Shown piece by piece: positions 53,001 through 60,974 of a stretch of 64,000 bases of DNA; within the stretch, counting starts at the first letter, position 1; the number at the start of each line of letters is the position of its first letter. The notes beneath the pieces are model-generated. The model worked only from the letters and a program-made list of their open reading frames with translations. It was not told where the DNA came from and made no database searches. Source of the stretch: DASVRA01 sp036388855 (lineage in GTDB: Bacteria > Pseudomonadota > Alphaproteobacteria > Caulobacterales > Caulobacteraceae); NCBI GenBank assembly GCA_036388855.1, contig DASVRA010000031.1, forward strand, positions 1 through 64,000, read 5' to 3'. Made by a program: the position numbers and the translations under genes.

Positions 53001-53178
53001 AGCGGGCGCCGCGCACCAGCCGCACGGCCTCGGCCTTCACCGCCTCGTCGGCGGCGTCGTTTAGCGGGTTGCGGCGGAGCAGGTCGGCGACCGTTTCGGC
53101 TTCGTCCCGGTATTTGACCGCGTCGATGGCGTCCCAGTCGATCGGCGTCTCGGGCGCGGGGGCGAGGGCCAGGCTCAT
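50047..53178 (-). CDS. putA: Bifunctional proline dehydrogenase/P5C dehydrogenase PutA
   Basis: A 1043-residue enzyme oxidising proline to glutamate. The N-terminal FAD domain (about 130-460) has YERAYADAIETVGRA, GISVKLSALSPRY, NFTIDAEEADRL, VRLVKGAYWDSEIKRGQ and ATHNAHT. The ALDH domain (about 540-1000) has ISPWNFPLAIFTGQIAAALAAGNAALAKPAEQTPL, AETGGLNGMFVD and GQRCSALRALFVP with the catalytic Cys. The ribbon-helix-helix DNA-binding domain of E. coli PutA is absent, so it is not self-regulating. No putP or putR is nearby. Confidence 0.96.
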   Translation of the reverse strand: MSLALAPAPETPIDWDAIDAVKYRDEAETVADLLRRNPLNDAADEAVKAEAVRLVRGARSAAQRHGVVESFLQEFSLGTREGLALMCLAEALLRTPDDDTRDRLIAEKIGSADWGSHFGQSDSLFVNASTWGLMLTGRLVDVDEQARRDLPGFLTRVAGRLGEPVIRAAVGQAVKIMGEQFVLGRTIEAALKRARNDGYMCSFDMLGEGARTEHDADRYERAYADAIETVGRASNRKGPETGHGISVKLSALSPRYQAEQEERVWAELYPRTLRLAKLAAAHDLNFTIDAEEADRLILSLKLLDRLAREPELGAWKGLGLAVQAYQKRAPEVIARLEQLARESGRRLMVRLVKGAYWDSEIKRGQVAGRPDYPVYTTKPATDLCYLVCAQALIGAAPHLYSQFATHNAHTLAAVHRMAEAAKVRVEFQRLHGMGEALYQAADQAYGGVTLRAYAPVGGHEDLLPYLVRRLLENGANTSFVHALLDDRVPPEKVVGDPIAEVRRQPGPHPRIPTPANIYGACRINSEGIDLTIEDERERLGRAVAAIDKERLTSGPIIGGELRPGVEPAEVKSPVDRRRILGVTSEASPDDIDLAFRLGREAQRDWDDIGGSKRAPILRAMADTLEANRDRLIAILSREAGKTLPDAVAEVREAADFCRYYAHLAEQQFTHSEVLTGPAGETNELQLRGRGVFVCISPWNFPLAIFTGQIAAALAAGNAALAKPAEQTPLIAAEAVRLYHQAGLDPRLLALVPGRGETVGARLTAHEGCDGVAFTGGTDTAWRINRTLAERQGPIVPFIAETGGLNGMFVDTTALREQVIDDVVLSAIGSAGQRCSALRALFVPRDTADDLIEGIAGAMDTLVIGDPADAVTDVGPVIDEEARAALEAHEEKLRREARVIRKLEVPAALSNGVYFGPVLAEIPHADFMEREVFGPILHVVRYDPDKLEEVAGQLAARRYGLTLGVHSRIERFYHEVARLVPAGNLYVNRSMTGAVVGVQPFGGEGLSGTGPKAGGPHALIRYAVERAISVNIAAQGGDPALLNL

Positions 53179-53216
53179 GGCGGGGATATAGCGGCTGGGC
53201 AGCCTCGCCGAAACGT

Positions 53217-54140
53217 CTAAGCCAGAGGCTTGGGAAACCCGCCCGCCCGCGAAACCGCCGAAGTCGGGGGATGGCCGATCTTGCCGGCAATCCAGTGGGC
53301 CGTGTCGATCAGGCCGTCGAGATCGTAGCCGGTGTCGAAGCCGGCGCGCTCGAGCATGTAAACCAGGTCCTCCGTGCCGACGTTGCCGGTGGCGTTCGGG
53401 GCGAAGGGGCAGCCGCCGATGCCGCCGCAGGAGGCGTCCAGGATGTCGACGCCGGCCTCGATGCCCGCAAAGGCGTTGGCGAGGCCGGTGTTGCGGGTGT
53501 CGTGGAAATGCAGGCGCAGGCGGGCGTCCGGGGCGGCGGCTTTGGCGGCCTCCACGCGGGCGCGGACGGTCCAGGGGTCGGCGACGCCGATGGTGTCGGC
53601 GAGCGCGATCTCGCGGTAGCCGAGGGCGGCGATGTCGCGGACGATCGCAACCACCTGGTCCTGCGAGACCTCGCCATCGAACGGGCAGCCCCAGACGACC
53701 GAGATGGTGGCCGACAGCATGGGGCCGCCTTCGCCGGCGCCCCTGATGTTGTGGGCGCGCTCGGCGATGTCGGCGAGCATGTCGAGCTGGTCGGCTACCC
53801 CCATACCCTGGTTCTTGAGCCCGAAGCCATCGGTGGCGGCGACGGAGACGTTGACCTCGTCCACGCCGGCGGCGACGGCCCGGTCCCAGCCTTTGAGGTT
53901 CAGGACCAGGCCGATGCGAGAGCGGCCTTCCTCGCGCGGCAGGGCGGCCATCACCTCTTCGGCGCCGGCCATTTGCGGGACGCGGCCGGGGTGAACGAAG
54001 GACACAGCTTCGATCCGGCGGGCGCCGCAGGCCTCCAGGCGGCGGACGAACTCAACGCGGTCCTGCGGCGGCAGCACCGCGCGTTCGTTCTGGAGACCGT
54101 CGCGGGGCCCGACTTCGACGATCTCGATGCTGCGGCTCAA
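53217..54140 (-). CDS. Hydroxymethylglutaryl-CoA lyase
   Basis: A 307-residue HMGL-like TIM barrel that splits HMG-CoA to acetyl-CoA and acetoacetate in leucine catabolism. It has EVGPRDGLQNE, VSFVHPGRVPQMA, LHFHDTRNTGLANAFAGIEAGVDILDASCGGIGGCPFAPNATGNVGTEDLVYML; the CGGIGGCPFAPNATGNVGTED stretch carries the lyase Cys. TTG 54140 overlaps the glycosyltransferase stop (TTGA). The longer open frame upstream is a shadow. Other leucine-degradation genes are not in the window. Confidence 0.92.
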   Translation of the reverse strand: MSRSIEIVEVGPRDGLQNERAVLPPQDRVEFVRRLEACGARRIEAVSFVHPGRVPQMAGAEEVMAALPREEGRSRIGLVLNLKGWDRAVAAGVDEVNVSVAATDGFGLKNQGMGVADQLDMLADIAERAHNIRGAGEGGPMLSATISVVWGCPFDGEVSQDQVVAIVRDIAALGYREIALADTIGVADPWTVRARVEAAKAAAPDARLRLHFHDTRNTGLANAFAGIEAGVDILDASCGGIGGCPFAPNATGNVGTEDLVYMLERAGFDTGYDLDGLIDTAHWIAGKIGHPPTSAVSRAGGFPKPLA

Positions 54141-55816
54141 GGCTGGGCTCCGACGAGGCTGACGCCCGAGCGATATAGGATGAGGTCGACCGGATCGCCC
54201 TTGGAGTAGTTGAGCCCGCGCACGCGCGCGGCGGGGCGGGCGGTGACGTCGAGGTCTTTGAGCGCGTCCAGGAAGGCGGGCAGCTGACCGGCCTCGACCA
54301 GGGCGGGACGGCCCTCGGCGATGGCCTGAGCGGCGCCCCTGCCGTCGGTGAGTTCGGTGGGGGTGCCGAGCTTGAACACCATGCTGGGCTCGGCGAAACC
54401 GGCGACCGCGACGGGACCGGGCGTCATGCCGTCGCGGGGGTCGAGATTGGCGGCGTTCAGCGCCTTGAAGGTGCGCCGGGCGATCCAGAGGGGCTCCAGC
54501 CGGGGGGCCACGGCGGCGGCCGCCAGCCCGTGGGCCACGACGGTCAACGCGCCGGCCGACAAGACGGCCGCGGCGGGGCGGCGGACCAGCAGCAGGATCG
54601 CGCCCGCGAGGCCGGCGGCCAGAAGGAAGCCTCCGGCGACCCAGGCCCAGGCCGCGGCGGAGACTCCGCCGTAGGTCCTGGCGGCGTAGTGCACGCCGAT
54701 GGCCGCGGCGATGGCCACGAGCAGTCCCAGCGCCGCGCCCGACCAGCGCGTGATCCGCCGCAGGCGCACCGGCAGCGCCGCAACGGCGAGCCAGGCCACC
54801 GCGCCGTAGAGCGGCAGGGTGTAGTGGGGGAGCTTGGTCGGGAAGATCTCGAACAAGAGCCAGGAAGGGATCAGCCAGGCGAGGGCGAAGCGAACGCCGG
54901 GATCGCGGCGCCGGCGCCAGGCGATCAAGGCCGCGGCCGGCAGGAGGAAGGTCATGGGGAAGGAGAGCAGCGGCAGGAGCGCGGTGTGCAGGCCGGGCGG
55001 CGCGCCGTGGCTTTCCTGGCCCCCCGTGGCGAGCTTGCCCAGCATGTCGCCCCCCACCGCGCCGGCCCAGAAGGCGCCGTCGGTAGCCACCGTGATCGCC
55101 CAGGCCCAGGGGATGCACAACAGCGCCACCAGGACGAAGCCCCAGCCGAAGCCGAGGTGGCTGAGCCACCCCGCTCTGCGGTCCCAGGCCCAGAGCGCCA
55201 GGACCGTGAGACCCGCGACCATGGGCCCGATCGGGCCCTTGATCAGGATCGACACCGCGAGCGCCCACCAGAACACCCACTTGGTTCCGGCGTAGGCGGG
55301 CACGTCCTGCCTGGAGGCGCCGTAGAGCCGCGCAAGCGCCGCCATCGCCAGGGTGAGCGCGCCGCAAAGCGCTGCGTCGGCCTTGGCGATGAAGGCTTCG
55401 GTGGAGAGCAGCAGGCAGGCGCCGAAGAGCGCGCCGGCGATGAAGCCGCGCCTGTGGCCGAAGAAGCCCGAGGCGCCCCAGGCGCAAGCGGCGGCGGCGA
55501 CCATCGCGCCTAGCAGCGAGGGCAGCCGATAGGGCCAGATCTGGCGCGCGTCGGAATTGGAGAAGGCGCTGACGCTGAAGGCCTGGAGCCAGTAGACGCC
55601 GACCGGCTTCTTGTGGCGCGGCTCGCGCTGGAAGTTGATCGAGGTGATGTCGCCGGTCTCGGCCATCTGGGCCGACGCCTGGGCGAAGCGCGCCTCATCT
55701 CGGTCCAGCACGGGCATGGCGATCAGCCCCGGCAGCCCCGCGAGCATGGCGACCACCGCCGCCAGCAGCGGGCCACGCCAGGCGGCGGTCCAGCGGTCGG
55801 GGTCGAGCTTCACCAC
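54137..55816 (-). CDS. GT39-family glycosyltransferase (ArnT-like)
   Basis: A 559-residue integral membrane protein with about 12 helices. The first periplasmic loop has the catalytic LDRDEARFAQASAQMAETGDITSINFQREPRHKKPVGVYWLQA, typical of ArnT/PMT enzymes that use undecaprenyl-phosphate sugars. Later parts (FPTKLPHYTLPLYGAVAWL, PTKLPHY) also fit. It probably modifies lipid A or another envelope glycan, but the sugar is unknown. It overlaps the HMG-CoA lyase by four bases and lies 36 bases after xerC. Confidence 0.9.
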   Translation of the reverse strand: MVKLDPDRWTAAWRGPLLAAVVAMLAGLPGLIAMPVLDRDEARFAQASAQMAETGDITSINFQREPRHKKPVGVYWLQAFSVSAFSNSDARQIWPYRLPSLLGAMVAAAACAWGASGFFGHRRGFIAGALFGACLLLSTEAFIAKADAALCGALTLAMAALARLYGASRQDVPAYAGTKWVFWWALAVSILIKGPIGPMVAGLTVLALWAWDRRAGWLSHLGFGWGFVLVALLCIPWAWAITVATDGAFWAGAVGGDMLGKLATGGQESHGAPPGLHTALLPLLSFPMTFLLPAAALIAWRRRRDPGVRFALAWLIPSWLLFEIFPTKLPHYTLPLYGAVAWLAVAALPVRLRRITRWSGAALGLLVAIAAAIGVHYAARTYGGVSAAAWAWVAGGFLLAAGLAGAILLLVRRPAAAVLSAGALTVVAHGLAAAAVAPRLEPLWIARRTFKALNAANLDPRDGMTPGPVAVAGFAEPSMVFKLGTPTELTDGRGAAQAIAEGRPALVEAGQLPAFLDALKDLDVTARPAARVRGLNYSKGDPVDLILYRSGVSLVGAQP

Positions 55817-55852
55817 TGCGAAGGCATACCATGCTTCCCGACTAGGGAATGC

Positions 55853-56791
55853 TCAGGCGCGCGGGTGTGCGCGTTCGTAGGCGGCGAGCAGGCCGGCGGC
55901 GTCAACGGCGGTGTAGCGCTGGGTGGTGGAGAGCGAGGCGTGGCCGAGCAGTTCCTGAATCGAGCGGAGGTCGGCGCCGGCGCCCAGCAGGTGGGTGGCG
56001 AAGGAGTGGCGCAGCGCGTGGGGGGTGGCGGAGTCGGGCAGGCCGAGGCGGCCGCGGAGGTTCTGGAGGGTGGCCTGGGCGTGGCGGGGCGAGAGCGGTC
56101 CGCCGCGTTTGGCGCGGAACAGCGGATCCTTGCGAGATAGGGCGAAGGGGAGTTCGGCGGCATAGGCTTCGATGGCGGCGGCGACGGCGGGGAGGACGGG
56201 CGCCACCCGGGTCTTGGCGCCCTTGCCAGTGATGCGGAGTGTCTGGCCGAGCGGCAGGTCGGCGGCGGTGAGCGACAGGGCTTCGGAGATGCGCAGGCCG
56301 CAGCCGTAGAGCAGGGTCAACAGGGCGGCGTCCCGAGCGGCTTCCCAGGGTTCGCGGTCGAAGTCGGCTTCGGCCTCGGCGATCAGGCCGCGCGCCTGGT
56401 CCTCGCTGATGGGACGGGGGGCTCCGGGCTTCACCTTCGGGCCGCGCACCAAGGTGAGGGCGGCGTTGGCAAGGCCATAGCGGCGGTCGAGGAAAGCGTG
56501 GAAGCTGCGCACCGAGGACAGCAGCTGCGAGAGGCTGCGCGGCGACAGGGGGCGCTCGCCCGAGCGGCGTTCGGCCAGGAAGGCGCGGACGTCGGCGGCG
56601 GGGAGGTCGGCGAGGTCGGCCGTGGCCACGGGTCCGCCGCGGTGCCCCTCCAGGAAGGCGATGTAGCTGGAGACGTTGTCGGCGTAGGCGCGCACGGTGC
56701 GGGGCGAGGCGCGGCGCTCTTGCGTGAGGTAGGCGAGCCAGGCCGCCAGCGCCTCCCTCGCTGTTCTTGGCGGTCCCCCGGCTGGCGACAC
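55853..56791 (-). CDS. xerC: Tyrosine recombinase XerC
   Basis: It resolves chromosome dimers at dif with XerD. The 312-residue protein has the SAM-like core-binding domain (about 1-110) and the catalytic domain with YGCGLRISEAL (Arg I), GKGAKTR (Lys), HALRHSFATHL (His-Arg) and LGHASLSTTQRYT (His, Tyr). The start is GTG 56791, preceded by GAGGA. That SD lies inside the REP-like element that abuts the gene. It is next to priA and the fsa gene, a usual neighbourhood in alphaproteobacteria. Confidence 0.95.
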   Translation of the reverse strand: MSPAGGPPRTAREALAAWLAYLTQERRASPRTVRAYADNVSSYIAFLEGHRGGPVATADLADLPAADVRAFLAERRSGERPLSPRSLSQLLSSVRSFHAFLDRRYGLANAALTLVRGPKVKPGAPRPISEDQARGLIAEAEADFDREPWEAARDAALLTLLYGCGLRISEALSLTAADLPLGQTLRITGKGAKTRVAPVLPAVAAAIEAYAAELPFALSRKDPLFRAKRGGPLSPRHAQATLQNLRGRLGLPDSATPHALRHSFATHLLGAGADLRSIQELLGHASLSTTQRYTAVDAAGLLAAYERAHPRA

Positions 56792-56880
56792 GAAATCCTC
56801 GTCCTTCGACAGGCTCAGGATGAGGATTTCGTATGGGAAAGCTTAATTAGACCTCACCCTGAGCCTGTCGAAGGACGAGG
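56791..56880. repeat. REP-like inverted repeat element
   Basis: Two nested palindromes. CGAAATCCTC (56791-56800) pairs with GAGGATTTCG (56822-56831). The segment CTCGTCCTTCGACAGGCTCA and following bases (56799-56825) is inverted at 56852-56880 as TGAGCCTGTCGAAGGACGAG with one mismatch. The word TTCGACAGGCTCA is common between genes in sphingomonads and other alphaproteobacteria. It fills the space between xerC and the fsa gene. Confidence 0.8.
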
Positions 56881-56895
56881 GCGGACCAAGGGCCT

Positions 56896-57549
56896 CTACA
56901 GGATCGACTGCCCGGTGCCGGCCCAGTCGCGGGTGAATTCATCAAGCCCGCGCTCGGTTAACGGGTGCTTGAACAGGGACTGGAACACCGCCGGGGGGAT
57001 GGTGGCGCAGTCGGCGCCGGCTAGCGCGGCTTCCTTTACGTGCGCTGCGTTGCGGATCGAGGCGGCAAGGATTTCGGTGTCGAAGCCGTAGTTATCGTAG
57101 ATGGCGCGGATTTCAGTGATCAGCTCCATCCCTTCCGCGCCGTGGTCGTCGAGGCGGCCGATAAACGGCGAAATGTAGCTGGCGCCGGCCTTGGCGGCGA
57201 GCAGCGCCTGGGCGGCGGAGAAGCACAGGGTGACGTTGGTCTGGATGCCCCGCGCGCCAAACTCGCGTGTGGCGGTCAGGCCTTCGCGGGTCAGCGGGAC
57301 CTTGACCACGATGTTGGGGGCGATTTGCGCCAGCCGCTCGCCCTCGGCCAGCATCTGGTCGGTTTCGACGGCGGCGACCTCTGCGGAGACCGGGCCCTCG
57401 ACCGCCTCGCAAATCTCGGCGATGACCTCCAGCATGTTGCGGCCGGACTTGGCGATCAGCGAGGGGTTGGTGGTCACCCCGTCCACCAGCCCCGTGGCGG
57501 TGAGGTCGCGCAGGAGCGCCACGTCGGTGGTGTCGAGGAACAGCTGCAT
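56896..57549 (-). CDS. fsa: Fructose-6-phosphate aldolase / transaldolase-like protein
   Basis: A 217-residue small transaldolase-family TIM barrel: MQLFLDTTDVALLRDLTATGLVDGVTTNPSLIAKSGR, NIVVKVPLTREGL with the Schiff-base Lys, GIQTNVTLCFSAAQALLAAKAGASYISPFIGRLDD, and a C-terminal helix bundle. The length fits fructose-6-phosphate aldolase or the short (type III/IV) transaldolases; the two cannot be told apart here. Divergent from priA. ATG 57549 gives the conserved start; the longer frame upstream is spurious. Confidence 0.9.
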   Translation of the reverse strand: MQLFLDTTDVALLRDLTATGLVDGVTTNPSLIAKSGRNMLEVIAEICEAVEGPVSAEVAAVETDQMLAEGERLAQIAPNIVVKVPLTREGLTATREFGARGIQTNVTLCFSAAQALLAAKAGASYISPFIGRLDDHGAEGMELITEIRAIYDNYGFDTEILAASIRNAAHVKEAALAGADCATIPPAVFQSLFKHPLTERGLDEFTRDWAGTGQSIL

Positions 57550-57618
57550 GGGGGCCTCCGGCGGTCGGGCGCTTCTAACGGCCCCAGCGTTGCTCCGCCA
57601 CTGCTCCAGAGAGGGTGC

Positions 57619-59781
57619 GTGACCCGCGTCGCGTGCGTGCTGCTGCCGCTGCCGGTGCCGGAAGCGTTCGACTACGCCGAGCCGGAGGGGATGGGGCTCA
57701 GGCCCGGCGAGATCGTTATCGTGCCGCTGGGGCCCTCGCGGGTGCAGGGAGTGGTGCAATCGCTGAAGCCCGGCCACGGCCACAACCGGCCGCTCAAGGC
57801 GGTGCTGGCGCGGGCGGACGAGCCGCCGCTGCCGCCCAGGACGCTGGAGTTCGTGGAGTGGGCGGCGCGCTACTCGGCCGACATTCCTGGCGCCGCGCTG
57901 GCCATCGCTCTGAGGGGCGCGCGGGCGCCCAAGCCCCGGCCGCGAAGGGTGGTGGTCACGACGGGAGCCGCGCCTGCTCGGATGACGCCGGCGCGCGACA
58001 AGGTGCTGGCGGCGGCGGGCGAGTTCGAGTTCACGCCCGCGGAGCTGGCGGAGCGGGCGGGGGTCTCCGCTGGCGTGATCAAGGCGTTGGCGGACGAAGG
58101 CGTTCTGCGGGTGGAGACACGGGAGGCGGCGCCTGCCTTCGAGCCGCCCGACCCGCACCTGCCGGGACCGACTTTGAACGAAAGCCAGGCCGCCGCCGCC
58201 CAGGCGCTGCGGGCGTTGCTGGACGAAGGAGGCTTCCAGGCCGCGCTGCTCGACGGCGTCACGGGATCGGGCAAGACCGAGGTCTATCTGGAAGCCGCCG
58301 CCCATACGCTGGCCGCCGATCCGCAGGCGCAGGTGCTGATCCTGCTGCCTGAGATCGCGCTCACCCAGCGGGTGATCTCGCGGCTGGCGGAGCGGTTCGG
58401 GGCGGAGCCGGGGGAGTGGCATTCGGCGGTCTCGCCGCCCCGGCGCCGGCGGGTGTGGGAGGCGGTGGCGTCAGGCGGATGCCGCGTCGTGATCGGCGCG
58501 CGCTCGGCCCTGTTCCTGCCGTTCCGGCGCCTGCGGCTCCTGGTGATCGATGAGGAGCACGACGCCTCCTACAAGCAGGAGGAGGGCTTCATCTACCAGG
58601 CCCGCGACATGGCCGTGGCGCGCGCCAGCATCGAGGGTGCGGCGGTCGTGCTGGCTTCGGCGACGCCGTCGCTGGAGAGCCTTTGGAACGCGGAGCTTGG
58701 GAAATACCGCTGGCTGCGGCTGGGAACGCGGCATGGTTCGGCGCGGATGCCGGAAGTCAGGCTCATCGACCTGCGCGAGGCGCCGCCCGAGTCCGGCCGC
58801 TGGCTGTCGCCGCCCCTCGTGGCCGCCATGGCTCAGACGCTGGAGCGCAGCGAGCAGACGCTGCTGTTCCTCAACCGGCGCGGCTATGCGCCGGTGGTGC
58901 TCTGCCGCGCCTGCGGGGAGCGGCTGTGCGCGCCCGACACCCAGAGCTGGCTGGTCGAGCACCGGTACACCGGGCGGCTAATCTGCCACCTGACCGGCTA
59001 CTCGATGGCCAAGCCAGACAAGTGCCCGCACTGCGGCGCGAAGGACTCGCTGGTGTCGGTGGGGCCGGGCGTTGAGCGGGTGGAGGAGGAGGCGCGCGGC
59101 CTGTTTCCCGAGGCGCGGATCGCCGTCTTCTCCTCCGACACGGTGATGGACGCCGAGGGCGCGCGCCGGCTGATCGGCGAAATGGAAGCCGGTGAGATCG
59201 ACATACTGGTCGCCACGCAGGCGGCGGCCAAGGGGCACAACTTCCCGCACCTGACGCTGGTCGGGGTGGTGGACGCGGACCTCAGCCTGCGCGGCGGCGA
59301 CCTGCGCGCGGGCGAGCGCACCTACCAGCTGCTGGCGCAAGTCGCCGGGCGCGCGGGACGAGCGGAGCGGCCAGGACGCGCGCTACTGCAGACCTGGACG
59401 CCCGATCACCCGGTGATGGCGGCGCTGACGGCGCAGGATCGGGACACCTTCGTCCAGGCAGAACTAGGCGAGCGGGAGATGGCGGGATTGCCGCCCTTCG
59501 GACGGCTTGCGGCGGTGATCCTGTCCAGCGCGAATCCCCAGGCGCTGGAGGCCTACGCCCGCGCGCTGGCCGCGGCCGCGCCGAACACCGAGGGGCTGGA
59601 GGTCTACGGGCCGGCTGACGCGCCGCTGGCGCTGATCCGCGGCCGCCGGCGGAAGCGTTTCCTCGTCCGCGCCAACCGGAAGGTGGACCTGCAGGCCTAC
59701 CTCTCCACCTGGCGCGCGCGCGCTAAGCCGCCCTCCAGCGTGCGGATGGTGATCGACGTCGATCCCTACAGTTTTCTGTAG
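57619..59781 (+). CDS. priA: Primosomal protein N' (replication restart helicase PriA)
   Basis: A 720-residue helicase that reloads the replisome at stalled forks. It has a 3'-DNA-binding domain (about 1-110), a winged helix, Walker A GVTGSGKTEVYLEA, DEEH, SATPSLES, the zinc region, ATQAAAKGHNFPHL, QVAGRAGRAERPG and a C-terminal domain. GTG 57619 is preceded by GAGAGGG. One zinc site is complete (C429, C432, C469, C472), but the other has only two of four Cys: C437 and C456 remain, D440 and T459 replace the rest. Confidence 0.95.
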   Translation: MTRVACVLLPLPVPEAFDYAEPEGMGLRPGEIVIVPLGPSRVQGVVQSLKPGHGHNRPLKAVLARADEPPLPPRTLEFVEWAARYSADIPGAALAIALRGARAPKPRPRRVVVTTGAAPARMTPARDKVLAAAGEFEFTPAELAERAGVSAGVIKALADEGVLRVETREAAPAFEPPDPHLPGPTLNESQAAAAQALRALLDEGGFQAALLDGVTGSGKTEVYLEAAAHTLAADPQAQVLILLPEIALTQRVISRLAERFGAEPGEWHSAVSPPRRRRVWEAVASGGCRVVIGARSALFLPFRRLRLLVIDEEHDASYKQEEGFIYQARDMAVARASIEGAAVVLASATPSLESLWNAELGKYRWLRLGTRHGSARMPEVRLIDLREAPPESGRWLSPPLVAAMAQTLERSEQTLLFLNRRGYAPVVLCRACGERLCAPDTQSWLVEHRYTGRLICHLTGYSMAKPDKCPHCGAKDSLVSVGPGVERVEEEARGLFPEARIAVFSSDTVMDAEGARRLIGEMEAGEIDILVATQAAAKGHNFPHLTLVGVVDADLSLRGGDLRAGERTYQLLAQVAGRAGRAERPGRALLQTWTPDHPVMAALTAQDRDTFVQAELGEREMAGLPPFGRLAAVILSSANPQALEAYARALAAAAPNTEGLEVYGPADAPLALIRGRRRKRFLVRANRKVDLQAYLSTWRARAKPPSSVRMVIDVDPYSFL

Positions 59782-59894
59782 CCGTTGCGTCTTCCGGCGA
59801 GGCTGCGGTAGCCTGCGTTCACCGGGCACAGGCAGACGCCCGGACAGGCGCACCGTGCGTCCAAGCTCTGCTCCGACAGCTGTTGGAGAAGACT

Positions 59895-60899
59895 ATGGCC
59901 GCAAACCTTCGTTCCCATCCGGACCTGCTCGCGCTTTCGGCGGGCGACATTGGCGCCGTGCTGAAGCCGCGTGTTTGTCTCGACGCCCTGCGCGAGGCCT
60001 ATGCGGCGCTCCATAGCGACACTGGAGCGCGCCCAAGCTCCGTCGAACTCCGCGCCGCGAGAGGCACGTTTCACGTCAAGGCGGGGATGGAACCGGGCAG
60101 GCGCGAAGTCTTGGCGGCCAAGCTCAACGCCAACTTTCCACGCAACCCGGAGAAGGGCCTGCCGACGATCCAGGGCGTGCTGCTGCTGTTCGACGCCACC
60201 AATGGAACGCCGCTGGCGATGATGGACTCGGGCGAACTGACCGCCTGGCGCACGGCGGCCGCGACCGCCCTGGCGGCCATTCACGGCGCATGCTCACAAA
60301 GCAGAACCGCGACCATCATCGGCTGCGGCCGTCAGGCGGCTCACCAACTGGCGGCAATCGCCGATGTCCTCCCGCTCGAAACCATTTACGCCGTCGACAG
60401 CGCGCCGGACCGGAGCAGGGCCTTCGCCGCCCGGCAGGAGGGTTTGCTCAATCTGGACATTCTGCCTGTTGCCGATCCAGCCGACGCGACTCTGGCCAGC
60501 GACGTGATCCTCACCTGTACGACAGCCAGCAAGCCTGTGCTGACGCCGGCGATGACGCGGGCGGGAACCTTCATTGCCGCCGTGGGCGCCGACAACCCGC
60601 GAAAGCAGGAGCTGGACCCGGCGCTGTTCAGAGGCGCGGCGGTGATCGTCGATGATTTCGACGCCTGCGCCAGGAACGGCGAACTGTTCCATGCGCTGGA
60701 GGCGAAAACGATAAGGCCCGAGCAAGTCCGAGCGGACCTCGCGGCGCTGGCGGCGGACGCGGGGACCGGGCGCGCCAGCACCGAGGAGATCGTCATCTAC
60801 GACTCCGTCGGCGTGGGCATACAGGACGTGGCCGTGGCCAAGGCTGCATGGCGAGCCGCCGTCGCCAATGGCAAGGGTGTGCGGCTGTCGCTCGACTAG
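59895..60899 (+). CDS. Ornithine cyclodeaminase / mu-crystallin family protein
   Basis: A 334-residue NAD(P)-dependent enzyme. It has FHVKAGM (substrate Lys), LNANFPRNPEKGLPTIQGVLLLFDATNGTPLAMMDSGELTAWRTAAATALAA, the Rossmann fold TATIIGCGRQAAHQLAAI and FIAAVGADNPRKQELDPALF. Family members are ornithine cyclodeaminases, alanine dehydrogenases and ketimine reductases; a specific substrate cannot be read. ATG 59895 has GGAGAAG upstream. Not coupled to priA, 113 bases away. Confidence 0.88.
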   Translation: MAANLRSHPDLLALSAGDIGAVLKPRVCLDALREAYAALHSDTGARPSSVELRAARGTFHVKAGMEPGRREVLAAKLNANFPRNPEKGLPTIQGVLLLFDATNGTPLAMMDSGELTAWRTAAATALAAIHGACSQSRTATIIGCGRQAAHQLAAIADVLPLETIYAVDSAPDRSRAFAARQEGLLNLDILPVADPADATLASDVILTCTTASKPVLTPAMTRAGTFIAAVGADNPRKQELDPALFRGAAVIVDDFDACARNGELFHALEAKTIRPEQVRADLAALAADAGTGRASTEEIVIYDSVGVGIQDVAVAKAAWRAAVANGKGVRLSLD

Positions 60900-60974
60900 C
60901 TCGGTCCGCCATCGTTGACGTGGCGAAGCGGCTCCTCACGGCCTATCTGCCATTCAGCCGAGAAGGAGGCTCCC

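Noticed and set aside
53217..55487. 756-codon open frame ending in HMG-CoA lyase, read as a fusion protein
   Set aside because: Only the part from TTG 54140 is lyase. The upstream part is an out-of-frame reading of the GT39 gene, whose stop overlaps the TTG.
57040..59781. priA starting at 57040 with a 193-residue extension
   Set aside because: The extension is antisense to the fsa gene and has no PriA similarity. GTG 57619 has a ribosome site.
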